Shown here: piece by piece, positions 12,439-24,538 of the stretch
Position numbering within the stretch: the stretch's first letter is position 1
Layout of the letters: each line of letters opens with the position of its first letter
Assembly: GCF_002443255.2 (NCBI RefSeq)
Contig: NW_019211456.1
Span: 35,837,795-35,901,794 of the forward strand
Direction of reading: 5' to 3'
Source of the DNA: Varroa destructor
Taxonomy: Eukaryota > Arthropoda > Arachnida > Mesostigmata > Varroidae
DNA length: 64,000 nt
The notes under the pieces: model-generated
The model's input: the letters and a program-made list of their open reading frames with translations, nothing else
Databases searched by the model: none
What the model was told of the DNA's origin: nothing
Translations under genes and position numbers: made by a program

Positions 12439-15400
12439 ATGGCTTCGATAAAGTTTCAGAAAGTGGTCAGCTTTTCAAGTGAGGCCAAGGTAAGTCGCTG
12501 GCTTCAGAAGCGTTGACGCTTTCAACGTATTAAACATGCCTGAATAAATTCACTTAGAGCGTCACGGTATTCTGGCGCCAAACAAACACTTTATGCAATA
12601 TATTACACAGATACTGAGAACAACTACTTGGAGTTTTTGTGTACTTTGCTTATTGTTCTTCAAAGAGGACTGCTCCGACTATGAGGTTGGCTGGCATGCT
12701 GTTATCTCGACTACACCAGCACCCGATAATCGTGCTTGTTCCCTCTGTGTCGATGAAAAACTACAGCAAAACTCGATTGTATACATGTATCGGAGTGTGT
12801 TAAGAGTTTTATTCTAGTTAATAGTGCATAATAAACACTGAACAGTAGAGACGTGTGATTATAGGTTAAGACAGTAATAGACTGTGCTAAGTATAATATT
12901 TAAGACCATTAAGCAGGAAAAGTATGTAATTTAATTTAAGAACGAGCGCGCTAAACATAATATGGTAAAATTGCATACAGAATTATACAGCACTAAATAT
13001 GCGAAAATTTACCAATGAATTTAGATGTCCGCTTTATAATTAATTGATATCTTTTACTTATAGATATCTGTAGGAAACTAGGCATCATAGCTTAATTAAT
13101 CTTATTATTATATGCTTTATTTGTATTATTAAATTTAAATATTCCATATAAATATATATATATATAAATGGCCATATATATGTCAATAAAAGTTGTGCCA
13201 ATTTTAAATATGAACCTTTGAGACGTTGAAATTAATTTTAACAAATTCTCAAATTTTTTAAAATTCTATCAAGCAAGGATGAATTTTATTAAGTTACCTA
13301 TTGAGCCGGTTTACCAACGTTTAATCTCGGGTACGCAAGTATTAGCCCTTAATGAACAAGTAGGCGTTGTGAGTTCTTTATGTTGGATATTATACAGAAC
13401 TGGTCTATAATAGATGGCAACGATATATTATGGCTGGGCAGGAATAAGCTTTAGCGATGTATAGTAACGGTCCATAGGCTCTCTAAGACTCATTGCGTTC
13501 CCTAGTAATTAACTTCTTTCTGTTGTTGGATGAGTCGTTTGTTCAACTAAAGTACGCATTAACACATTCTGCTAGGTACTCATGGCATAAACGGTTCCTT
13601 TCATGTGCGCAGCGGAACAGAAACGCCTTGATCTGCTTAACGTATATTTTAACCATATTGCAGTTACGTGTCACGAGAGAATATATTATTTAGCTGTCTG
13701 TGTATTTTGTATATGATTTTCACAGGCATTCCCAGCTTCAAACCTAATCACCAGTGATAGGTATAAAAAATGGCAGACCCTAAGGGCAGGTGAAGGCAAA
13801 GCGTTTGTTATAATAAAACTCGAGAAACCAGCTGTGATCAGAGGTAAATATCTTCTAGTGATTTCAATGGCGTAACTGACATTGTCGCAGTTGGTGTCGT
13901 ATAGGGTTCAAGACATGCATAACGACTGTCTGCCTAAGCTCTCTTACCGCCCGAAAACTTCGTATTGCAATTACAGAAAAAAATGACGTTTACTCTACTG
14001 AATTACAATTTACCCTAGGTCAATCTAATATCTATAAGTTTACTTACTACTTATATAAGCTATATAAGTAGTAAGTAAAGTAATAGAAATTCTAAAACCA
14101 ATTAGTCTTTGCCGACCCGACAAGAGCATTGTTCACTATTTTATTAGTATAATTGGCTCGCATACTATCCCGATCACTACACACATAGCGATGCCAGTAC
14201 AGGTGAAATGAGTGAAAAAAGACTTACATAATTTGTATCATCTATTTGTTTAAGCCAGGTATTGACATCGGCAATGAAGGCAGTGCGTTTATCGAGGTTC
14301 TGGCATCAGCAAATGGCAAAGACTTCGTAGTTTTACTTCCTACTTCATCTTTTATGAGTCCTATGGAAGCTCGCAATGATGAAGAGCGCACCCGTGTACG
14401 AATGTTCACAAAACGTGAGTCATCCTTACTCAGAAGCAGTTTATATTGAGTTCTATAGAGTTACAGGATGGAGAGATACAAGTAGATACATTTGATTCTA
14501 ATTGTTTTTGGTTCAGTACTTATATCACTTTAGGTCGTCCTAAGGTGAAACAAAAAGATGTTTGAATACAATGAATACAATTGAATACAACCGGATTGTT
14601 TTATTATTAGTTTAGATCGGCCCTGTTCGGTAGAGTTCAAGCAAATATACGAAAACCAAATAAAATGAATGATTTGTCTGTTGACCGTTAACCGCTTGAG
14701 ATCGTCATGTCGAACGGTGTTGGTAACGTCTTTTTGCTGACATTATTTGCTGATTATATTCAGATCGTCATATTAATGACGACAGCCAAATCAAACTTTT
14801 AATATTTGGCAAAAAACCATAACACTATATGCACCTCTCTCTCAACGAACACAATTTCAATTGCAGTGGCTGAGAGTGCGTGCGCGAAAGTATGGTCGTA
14901 TATCAAGGTAATATGTTCCCAGCCGTTCAATAAAACAAAGCCGTTCGGCATAACCTTCATTCGAATTCACGGACCAGGCAAAACAGATAAACAGGACAAT
15001 TTCGATCAAAGGGTATAGAAAATACCTTGTAATTTGACTGTACATTAAGAAAAACCTTTTCATAATAATTTCAATGCCCATTATTAAAGTTCTATCAATG
15101 ATTAATAATATTAGGCGGCCTTCAGCTTTCTACAAAATTTTTGCAGCGTTAATGATTGTAACCTCTGGGGATCCATTCCGAAGCTCGTTCAAAAACATTT
15201 ACTAAATTTGATCGCTTCTATCGAAACGAGCTATTCTATTTATTTTCGTTCGAGTTGAACTAATAGTGCCTAATAAAACCGTCAGACATTACATGGCTAT
15301 ATTTTATTATTTTTAACTTCTACTAGACAAGCTTGAGTCAAAATGACACATTGATGTGCAATACACAAGAAGCTCAAAGCAGAAAAGGAACGGGACCGTC

Positions 15401-18400
15401 AAAAACAACAGATACTGAGACGAAACAGTTGGCACCTCCAAACCGCGGCCGGGAGGTCGAATCCGATGACGAAATTGAGGTAAGTGCGACCCAATCAGTT
15501 TACTATAAGGGCATATCCTTTAAGCAATTACAAATATGTAAACAATACATTTTTTTTTATTTAACATAGCCGAAACTAATTGAAAGCCACATTTCAGAGA
15601 GAAGGTGAAGCAGAGTCCTTCGCATCACGGGCGGACTCTGCACACCCTAGCACGTTACGTCAAAGTGCGCCAGGTTCAGTCAAGAAATCAAGTCAAACGG
15701 AAAAAGCTGCGCAAAGGCCTGATCCATCGAAGATTATGCAAGGTGTTACCTTCGCCCTCAGTGGATTTCAAAATCCTCTTCGATCACAAATTCGGATGCA
15801 GGCCCTGTCTATGGGAGCCAAGTAAGGTCACATGTTCAATCCCACAGCAATTCACAAACATATTTAGTTATTAGGAAAAATAATAGAACACGCGCTACAA
15901 TTTTTACTGTTTTAAGTAGCTTATGATTTAACATTTATTTAATATTTAACAGTATATTTTTGTTTATTCAATGGACCTAATGGAATTTCATCATATATAT
16001 AATATTTATTTAGTTCAGTAATATATGTCAGATATAATTCCACATACATATGTAAAAGAGTAACACTGAATGACATCTTAGAACCTTTTTTTGATTGGCT
16101 TCACATTTAAAGAGGCATGTATGAACCCGTAGCTTTGTTGAATAAGTAAATACGCAGAACATTATTTTTTATTGGACTAATCTGCACTGACTGTTCCGTA
16201 AAGCTGCCCGAAGCAGTTTGGTAGAATTAACTACCATGAACGTGTTAATTTCGGATATTAATTGTTGAAATATATTAAAATGAATCTTGTTTGCTCAGTC
16301 AATTGAATCAGGTGGTTCGTAATTTAGGACAAACATTTTTTACTTTATTTGCAAGATATTCTCATAAATATATTTAATATATTTACTAGATAGCTTTAAT
16401 CATATTACTCGAATGTATACGTAGTTATAGAAGAGAAAAATGCTTAACCAACAACTTTATGCCAAAATTCGAAAAATGAGCATAACACAATGAAAACAAC
16501 TATCTCTGGATCGCACTATGTTGAAAATAGCATTGAAGGTAAACAATGATTTTGTTTGTCCCTTCTGCTGTGTGATTTGAAGATAACATATACCAATAAT
16601 TTTTGTCCGTTATTGAAGTGGTGTATTCTGTTTTAAATATTACCTCCCTGCAATATTTGTTTTTGATGGCTGCGTCGTCTGCTGCGCATGCTTTTGCTCA
16701 CTGAGCGCAAGTTCTTTGTCAACACCTGGTGGTTATTAGGGTTGAACAATAATTTGAAGTATAAGAATGGTGACAATTCTACTATTATTTCTAGTGTAAA
16801 TGTCGAAAAAAAGCTACAAAAGCTGTTGGTAACTAACTTATCAGATTCTACATGAATTTTTTTATCTTGTATTTATCTTGTAACGTAAAGTGCCAAACTA
16901 ATCTCCTAATCATAGTTTTCGTTCAGCTCCACAATTTCTTTGTCTAGAGCCTGCGCTGCCTATAAAATAATTTTAGAAAAAAAAGTCATGGCGCTACGTT
17001 GTTTGTATTTAGTCCAATGCAAATTATTAGACCTCTATCCTTTATAGAGCGTGCCGCCGGTACTTTTTGCAGGCAGCAATAGCAAATACTAGTGTGTTTC
17101 GATATATGCTAAACAATTAATCCGTGTCTTAAGGCATGGAAATGCATACCCAGCAGACCTGGGTTAGAAGCGGGGTGGGACATGGCCCCAAAGAGGATAT
17201 CTTCACACAGATTCGTAACGTCTACAGAGAGCAGGGAGCACACCCGGAGGGGAGACAAGAAATGCTTCGATTACTCGAAAGCACAAATCTCTCGGTACGC
17301 AAGCAGATTGTTCAAGAAGTTGTTCGTCTGGGCACATTTGTTCTACACTGTTCGCGCCAAGAACTTGAGAGGCTGTGCGATTTATGTGAAGTGGATGTGA
17401 CTGCAAATTCGTTCGATTTACTGTTGGGGTGCGCAATGCGATTTCGCCACTCCTGGGAACGATTAAATCGATCGACCCGTGAACTTGAACCAGAAAAGCT
17501 TACGACCGTAACTGATATTGTCGATTTTTTGCTACAGCGGGGAGCCAACATAAACGTCACGAATTATGAAGGTTTAACGGTGCTTCAGAAAGCAGCAGAG
17601 GAACGATGTGGCCTGAGTGGACTTCATGTACTCATCTCGCGAGGGGCTACAGGACTAACGGAAAACGTGGCACTAGATCCAATAAAGAGTGCAGCTCTTC
17701 GACAGGATATAACGGAGTTTGAACGACTGATAAGTCAACCAGACATTGAACATGAGCGGGTTGTCGAAGCGATGGAATTACTTTGGGCCATCAAACCTGA
17801 GGCCCGAAATCGTGTCCCGCAACCACAGCAATGCAATCAATACCTATTAAAGGGCCTTTTCCGGAGAGAAAAAAACAGCATACCACAAAAGCAATGGGTA
17901 ACGTCATGTCCATTTCTGGCTGGCGCTCGCGTGCTTAACTCATTTAACGATCTCTATCGGTACGGCAAGGCGGAGGATACCGACGAACATGTCCTCAGCG
18001 CAATATTGATTATTGAGAAGGCATTTGGTAGTATCGATGCAATTGATATTGAAGTCGGGTTAGCTATCATGCAGATGGCGGCCAGCTTCTGTGGCTCGTC
18101 AGCATTGTTGTCTCGCATTCTTCGGGAACTTTGTGTTAAACCCAATTTCCCGCTAATGTTGTGTGTTCCTGTAATGAATCCTCGAGCTAAGGATCTGACT
18201 TTTCGAAATTTTGCATTAACTTGCGTTGCGCTATGTCGCGTGGAAGTGCCAAGAGCTTGGCGATGGGATCTTGTGAATCACGTACGTTTTCTTCTCAATG
18301 GCTTGTCAGGCAAGGATAGCCCAGAGGCGCAAGTAGCAACTCTCCGTAGCAACGAGGAACGGACGGCAGCTTTATATGCAATTGCGTTTACGATGGACCA

Positions 18401-21400
18401 GGCCGGTAGGTGGGGTGTCGACGGTCTAGCAGAAGAACGTTGGCTACTCGAGCTTGTCAAGGACGGAGCCAATGTTGGCGCTCGTGGATGGTCAGGTCGA
18501 GGTGCTGACCGGAACTCACCAGCGGCATTGGTACTTAGCTGTTCGGGCTATTCATACGCGGTGCAAAAGGCGTTTCAGGACGCAGTTGGTTGCTGCGGTC
18601 TAACTCGTCGGCCACAGCGGCTAGTCACAGCCGTTGAGCCCTTAAGGTGTCTTGCGGCGAGGCTGTTGCGCCAATATCCTGCCGAGCTGACGGAGGAGTT
18701 GAACCATGTTGTTCTTCGAGGTGGCGTGATTCTTAAAGATTTCGTTGATCTACATCCAGTGCCTTTTAATGTGAACGTTAGTAAACGACCGCGTCTTTCC
18801 GATGCAAGTCACAGCAGGTATTGGGACTGATTGATCAACGAGTATGCGAAAACAAAATGAGATGAATGCGTTATATGGAGATTATGCGAATAGTTAAATA
18901 GACAGTTAACGATATTGAAGAAAATATTTATAGGAAATGCCGCTGCTGGCCGATGTAGACACTAATACAATGATACCTACAAGCTAGTACAAGTTAGGCA
19001 GCAAACTGATGCAAATCGATGCAGACGTTGCTAAACATAAATAGTACAACATTAAAAATAGACTTGTTCATGCGACTTAAATTATGAAATATAGGGAAAG
19101 AAGTATAATAGGAAATATATATATATATATATATATGAGTGTGAAAGAGATGTACACTAAATTATCTAGGTATTGATAACCTCTATTGTAATGATGTGTA
19201 AGCTACTGTGAAGTCACCGGTTTTGCGACTCTACACTATCGAGCCATGGCACAATCGTGTCACTAGTAAGCAAGCAAGTTTCACGTAGCTTATATGATAA
19301 AAACAAGAAAAAAGAACATCTTTAGTGTGATCTGTAGAAGGCGACAATGATTTTACCAACAGCATAATTATTGAGTGATTTCAAGGGGTATATCACTGCA
19401 TACCAAATGCTTACGTCAATAAACAAATCCCTGTTTTTCTTTTATAAACAACGCGAGGCCTTGGTCATTTTGTGATCATGGTTGCGTATTTATAATATTT
19501 ACTCTTGATAATTACTGAATTTTGCCTTGGTTAATATACAAGGTAAAATGGGTTAACCTGGGTAGTTTTTTATTGTTCCATTTTATTATGAAACACTGCC
19601 GCGTTTTACCACCAGCCATTATACATTTCTGACCTGTGATTTACCATTAATCATAAAAATAACAATAGTAATAACCATAAGAAGACAAAGAGGAAGGAGA
19701 AGAAAAGAAATGTGGCGAATTAATTTCTAGTTCAAGCCAAAATATATCACAGTGTATATCGTAATGCTGGTTTTGTTTGGCTCATTACCGTTTCTACTTG
19801 GTTGGAAAAAAAATATGATAATACTGGCTGCATATACATAACTGCACATATCCTGACGGACGATTTCCTGTCATAGGTAAAGACAAATAAGACAGTAATT
19901 TATGCATGTCAACCATGTTAAGACACTACGGAACCGTTATATCGGTTTGTAGAAATTACTAGCGCTTAGTAAGTTTATATTGGCGTAGGTGCTTAATGCC
20001 TTTATTCTTCAAACCAAGTACCACACATCCACTCTAATTTAGAATCCTAAAGAAAAGCATAAGGTATAGTAATGCATTTATCTAATGTACCTGGGGTTAA
20101 ACCACTCGAATGAATCTTAATCAATTTGGGAAATTCTAGCATGTTTTATTCGGCCAAAGCAGCTCTTTACGTTAACCTAGAAATACATGTCTTACTCATA
20201 GCATTAAAGGTTAATCCGGAAGAACATCTCAGTGAAAAGTGAGAGATACGTTAAATGTTTGCTGAAGTTTTACTATCATTACAAAATCATTACTGAGATT
20301 TCGTCATGGTGGCCTAATAGTTATTGGTCGGTAGCAGCATCAGGATACGATTTGTAGTCAAGGCATTCACCATTGATGAAGGACCCCACACCACGTCTTC
20401 GCTGGGCCTGACAAAATGTTGCATTAGAGCACGCTGTACATAAAACTGTTTTTATAGATAAATAAAAATCTACAAATATTATGGTTTTACATGTGACAAA
20501 AACGGTGCTTTTTGTTAGTAATTCATACGGAAACATGTGTAGTTGTGCCTTAATGTGAATATCCTAATCTTATTTTTCAGTCTCATATCTGTTTATAAAA
20601 AAATTTCCCTATCTAGGAAAAAAATTTCCGTAGAGAAAAAATAAAATGGCTTCTATAAGTTTTTCAACCGAGGTTTTAACTGGCCGAATCATTTGTTGAA
20701 CATTGTTTGCGGATGATTACAACTGCTAACAGAACAATACATGAATCACAATTTTGAATCATTCTTAGAATGACCAGACCACTTATGACCCAGGTGTTTT
20801 GTATTAGCTGAATCCAATCATACTCTTAGAATAACTAGAAGTTCGCAAAATATTTTAATGTTTGTACGTATAGCTAGCCTAAGAAAAAATAGCATTTTTT
20901 TTTCTGCTTATTTTATGATTGATGTACCGATATGAGTTATCCAGCGTCTCTCGGTTTACCAGCCAAAAATCAGCACAAAATATCTTAAACTTGCTCAGAG
21001 TCCGGCTGAGCATCCTACGAATCCACAAGAATTGTTACTTGAAGCTAGGTTAATTGTTTATACAATCAAGTATAGAACAGTGGAAAATACAAGTCATGCG
21101 TGGAAAAGTAGGTTTAAATATAAGATGGCTTATAGGAAGTACGCTACCGAGAATACCATTGACTAACAAGAAATGAAGTCTTTTTCCGCTATAAAATGAA
21201 TGTAATTTGAAATCGTTTTATTGATTTTTGAGGAAAATGTTGCCTGTGTTTACAACTTTTTGCAATAACGAAAACTTATGCTTAAAAAACTTTACTTGAG
21301 CCACTAGCCTAAAAAGCTGTGAATATACGTTATTAGGTTTAATTATTATTATGATCTTTGCAGAAACACGATGTAGAACCTCTTTTATAATAAAAAACTT

Positions 21401-24400
21401 TTAACAATTTTGTGTGCAATAGTTGCTCTTGAATATTCCTAGGTTTTTTTTTTTCAGGAGAAAGGTATCTTTTTAAGTTCATCTAATCTATTAAACAAAG
21501 AGGTGTCAATTAAATAGAAGTAAGAATTACATTTTCGAGCTTATCTAGAAAACGTCAAACCTATGTCAATATAGTGGGTATATCGTAGTTAACGGATCTT
21601 AGTCATGCAATGGGAAAAATTTGGTTTGCGAGCTAGGAATACGTAAAGAGAAATTCAAGTTTAAATGTCTAGTTGTTTTTGATTGCTTTCTCTTTATTTT
21701 TTCCTTTTATTAGATTAATTCACTTTTTGAACAACCCATAGAAATACACGTTGACTTCTTTCGCAAGGAACACAAGGTACACGTGCTCCAAATTACTTCC
21801 ACGGCTGATAGCCTTAAGCTTATGTTGGGGACAGTACACTGTAATTTTTTTACGAGAAATGATGATAGTAATATACTACAAATACAGACACACCGTTTTT
21901 TCTTCTGTCAATAGCACAATATCTACTTGAAAAGTATTTTTGTCTGAGTTTAACTCTGTATAGAACAGCAGTCCCAGTCTGTACAATACTGAATATTTCA
22001 AAAGCTTTCAGCGAATCTTAGCTTCAAGTTAAACTATACGGCAGTGAGTTTGTCAACGGCACCATAGCAGTTCGCCAGGCTTTAAGTGGGATAATACATT
22101 CTACTGCTTTTATTTTTGTGAAAATCTCTGCAGCAATATTTGTGCGCATTGTTGGCATAGGATAAAAAAAAGTACATACGTTTTGAGGCCTTACAAGAAA
22201 GCTTTCTGGATGATTATTGAAGACAATTGAAGACAACAATCTAATAGATGGTTTGGTGCAACTCTCTCAAACTAGAAAAAGCAATTTGTAATGCAAATCA
22301 CTTGGGTGTAAGAATTTGTTAGATATAACATTATACTATAATTATTGTCATTGATAATACGCACGCAGTCACACCTGGGTGTACACATGTTTTGTGCTTG
22401 CTATATGTGTGTGCCTAGATACATGCCTGACTGGAGTGATGAATGCACACACTTAATCTGTGCATTTGCGAATACGCCGAAATGGGCGCAGGTAGCAGCC
22501 ATTGGCGGTAAAATTGTTACGCGCGATTGGATCGATGCTTGTAAACAGGCCGGTGCGCAGATCGCTTGGAGAAATTTCAAATGCGGGAAGTATCGAGACA
22601 AGGTATGTAATGATGCGGTAATGATACTTATCTTTTCCAAAAGTTCAATAAAGTTGACGCCTAAGGAAAATTGCATAAAGATGTAATTTTTTTTTAAATA
22701 ATCAGAAAGCTAAGGTAAGACGAGGTAAAATGCTTTTTAATTTCTGGATACCGATAAGAGGTTTGCATCGTATCATTGTTTGGGTCGTCAGTTGCAGGTT
22801 TACGCGCTATCGACTACGACAGTGGCTTCATATATATATAAACTGTAACTTAAATTTTGAAATTATTCGTTGAATTAATTTTGTTTCATTCTATGAATAT
22901 AGCTAAATCTGTGTCCACTATGTTAGTGAATGTTAAAAAATGCGTTCAAAAATCTTACGTGATAATCTCTTACCCCTTTGATAAGACACGAGTATGTGTA
23001 TCTTGAACTGAAATCCTCACTAGTCTCTGGTGCAGGCCAAACTGTACATGCATACGTTACTTACACGTACACTACGTTCCTTTAAAATATTCCTCAAAAG
23101 AGCAAATTAACACATTACTTGACATATTCATTCCTACAATCTGTACCGTAATCTCCCGTCGTATCCAGTATGGTAGCTTCTAACATAAACTCGTAATGCT
23201 AAGTGCGTATTACGAAAAGGTATGTCATATGCTCATATATAAAGGTACTTGACGTCGTCGACACCCCCGCTGACGACGACTCTGAGGCCGATAAAGAAGA
23301 GGAGGCCACAGACGACGGGGACAGCGATTATATTCCTACTAAGGAGGAACAAATTGACATGAGCCATGAAAAGAGGGACGATGAACTTAATGAATCACTT
23401 CGAGTGAAGGGTGACGATAACTATGAAGATCGTGAAGAAGGTAAATCTAGAATTGTGCGTAACGCAGTAATGTAGTAGCATTTTCATAAAGATGTTCAAT
23501 ACTGTGCCGGCTCTGGGAACTGGTAGCGCTGATGCGTGGCATACAAAAACCTACGCCAAAATGAATAAAATGCAAAAAGACATAGTTTTTCCAGTACTAG
23601 CGAATTATTGAATACATTTTCATGATGTTGTAGAATACAATCACAAGATACAGATTAACTCCGTTATATGTGGCTAATTTTTAACTCAATTTTCTATCGC
23701 CTTAGATGAAGACGACTTTGTGGATGACGATAGTCGTCGGAAAAAACGACCCAGGAGCAAGAAACGGTTTGGAGTCAAAAGTAAAAGCACGCTTAGTAAA
23801 GACGGTGAATGTAGCAGAAATGGCACTAAATTACAAAAGGTGGATTCACCTTCAAAGCAGAAAACAACAAAAAATTCTGAATCCCTGGACGAATCAATGG
23901 ACGAGGACGACGACGTACCAGAATGGGATGGCGGCGATCTGGGACGTTTTTTCGGTGGAAAAACGTTCTACATAAAAAGCGATGTTGAGAACGAGGAGGA
24001 CAGAAACACTCTTGTGAAGTACATTGTAGCTCATTGCGGGTTAGTTAAGTCACGTCAGTCACTTTTTGCGCTCTTGTGCGCAGTATGACGATACATAAAT
24101 GAGGTTACATATATGGGCCTAGCTACTCATTATATACAGAACAAGAGGTAAATAGAACCGTAAAAGGACCAGCTTACATAACTGCTTAATAACACGCGAA
24201 TTGAATGATACCTGTTTGGTCTCGAAAGACTGATCTACTACGCTTTGTATGTAGTCGTCTTCAGTAGTTCATATTTAACTAACTGACCGTTTCATTACCA
24301 TCGTGTGCATTTTTGATGTGCTACTGTTGTTTGGATTATTCGCTTAATTCTGTAAGATAGACGTTGCTACTTATCAGTAATCTGGATGCTTACTTTCAGA

Positions 24401-24538
24401 AGTTTAACCCGCAATGCGGCCGCAGCTGATTTTGTGGTTTCGTGGGAAGCAGAAGAGCGGAGCAGTAGTGCGTCCTCAATGCGCAGCCCCCTTTGGGTAG
24501 TCAAGTGTCATCAGGAGAACAGGCTTGTTGAGGAGTAG
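12439..24538 (+). CDS. XRCC1: XRCC1: single-strand break / base excision repair scaffold
   Basis: Ten coding exons: 12439-12489, 13726-13843, 14259-14414, 14867-15012, 15327-15479, 15598-15821, 22419-22602, 23245-23440, 23706-24039, 24400-24538. Total 1701 nt (566 aa plus stop), all in phase. The N-terminal domain (about 1-155; IGNEGSAFIEVL, SFMSP, CSQPF) is the DNA polymerase beta-binding fold. BRCT1 spans about 254-340 (LSGFQNP, GAKYMPDW, THLICAFANTPK) and is the PARP1/poly(ADP-ribose)-binding module. An acidic linker with SDSD/TDDGDSD-like CK2-type sites and a basic nuclear-localisation cluster (RRKKRPRSKK, about 420-429) leads to BRCT2 (about 487-566), the DNA ligase III partner, ending SPLWVVKCHQENRLVEE. 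XRCC1 acts in the nucleus. The protein is shorter than the vertebrate one (about 630 aa) and ends soon after the last BRCT helix. Exon 8's acceptor (ATATAAAG) has a poor pyrimidine tract. Intron 6 (6.6 kb) houses another gene. Confidence 0.93.
14039..14079. repeat. Near-perfect palindrome (19-bp arms, 3-nt loop) in XRCC1 intron 2
   Basis: Arms 14039-14057 and 14061-14079 are exact reverse complements around AGC. In RNA this would fold into a tight hairpin between exons 2 and 3. No coding or tRNA-like content. Confidence 0.88.
15822..17135. other. XRCC1 intron 6, part upstream of the nested gene
   Basis: AT-rich, no supportable exon. A stop codon (17130-17132) in the frame of the nested gene lies just before its ATG. 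I cannot identify a promoter for the nested gene. Confidence 0.6.
17136..18830 (+). CDS. Intronless, diverged FEM1-like protein nested in XRCC1 intron 6
   Basis: One uninterrupted 564-codon frame opening at ATG 17136, six bases after an in-frame stop, and closing with TGA. It is the longest open frame in the window. Residues about 122-172 form recognisable ankyrin units (DIVDFLLQRGANIN, then GLTVLQKAAEE, then GLHVLISRGA). Residues 208-216 (VVEAMELLW) and 285-312 (HVLSAILIIEKAFGSIDAID) align with the EALELLG helix and the segment around ADNIDVSHP of FEM1. Residues 438-450 (LELVKDGANVGAR) match the late ankyrin pair. PLRCLAARLL (502-511) and LKDFVDLH (533-540) match the C-terminal VHL-box/CUL2-binding region. 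FEM1 proteins are substrate receptors of CUL2 ubiquitin ligases. The N-terminal ankyrin array of FEM1 seems mostly eroded, so substrate recognition is unknown. A basic KRPRL sits near the C-terminus. Being intronless suggests a retrocopy. Family is an inference; the open frame is certain. Confidence 0.72.
   Translation: MEMHTQQTWVRSGVGHGPKEDIFTQIRNVYREQGAHPEGRQEMLRLLESTNLSVRKQIVQEVVRLGTFVLHCSRQELERLCDLCEVDVTANSFDLLLGCAMRFRHSWERLNRSTRELEPEKLTTVTDIVDFLLQRGANINVTNYEGLTVLQKAAEERCGLSGLHVLISRGATGLTENVALDPIKSAALRQDITEFERLISQPDIEHERVVEAMELLWAIKPEARNRVPQPQQCNQYLLKGLFRREKNSIPQKQWVTSCPFLAGARVLNSFNDLYRYGKAEDTDEHVLSAILIIEKAFGSIDAIDIEVGLAIMQMAASFCGSSALLSRILRELCVKPNFPLMLCVPVMNPRAKDLTFRNFALTCVALCRVEVPRAWRWDLVNHVRFLLNGLSGKDSPEAQVATLRSNEERTAALYAIAFTMDQAGRWGVDGLAEERWLLELVKDGANVGARGWSGRGADRNSPAALVLSCSGYSYAVQKAFQDAVGCCGLTRRPQRLVTAVEPLRCLAARLLRQYPAELTEELNHVVLRGGVILKDFVDLHPVPFNVNVSKRPRLSDASHSRYWD
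19114..19136. repeat. (AT)n microsatellite
   Basis: Alternating A/T run of about 23 bp, about 285 bp downstream of the nested gene's stop codon. Confidence 0.88.
19418..19423 (+). promoter_or_regulatory. Candidate poly(A) signal of the nested FEM1-like gene
   Basis: AATAAA about 590 bases past the stop codon, followed by a T-rich stretch. It is plausible as an internal 3' end that would let the nested gene terminate inside the XRCC1 intron. Use is unproven. Confidence 0.4.

Larger units (their letters stand above)
18831..22418. other. 3' flank of the nested gene and rest of XRCC1 intron 6
   Basis: Holds the probable 3' UTR of the nested gene, a TA microsatellite and ordinary AT-rich intron. 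No exon is supportable before the BRCT1 exon at 22419. Confidence 0.6.
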
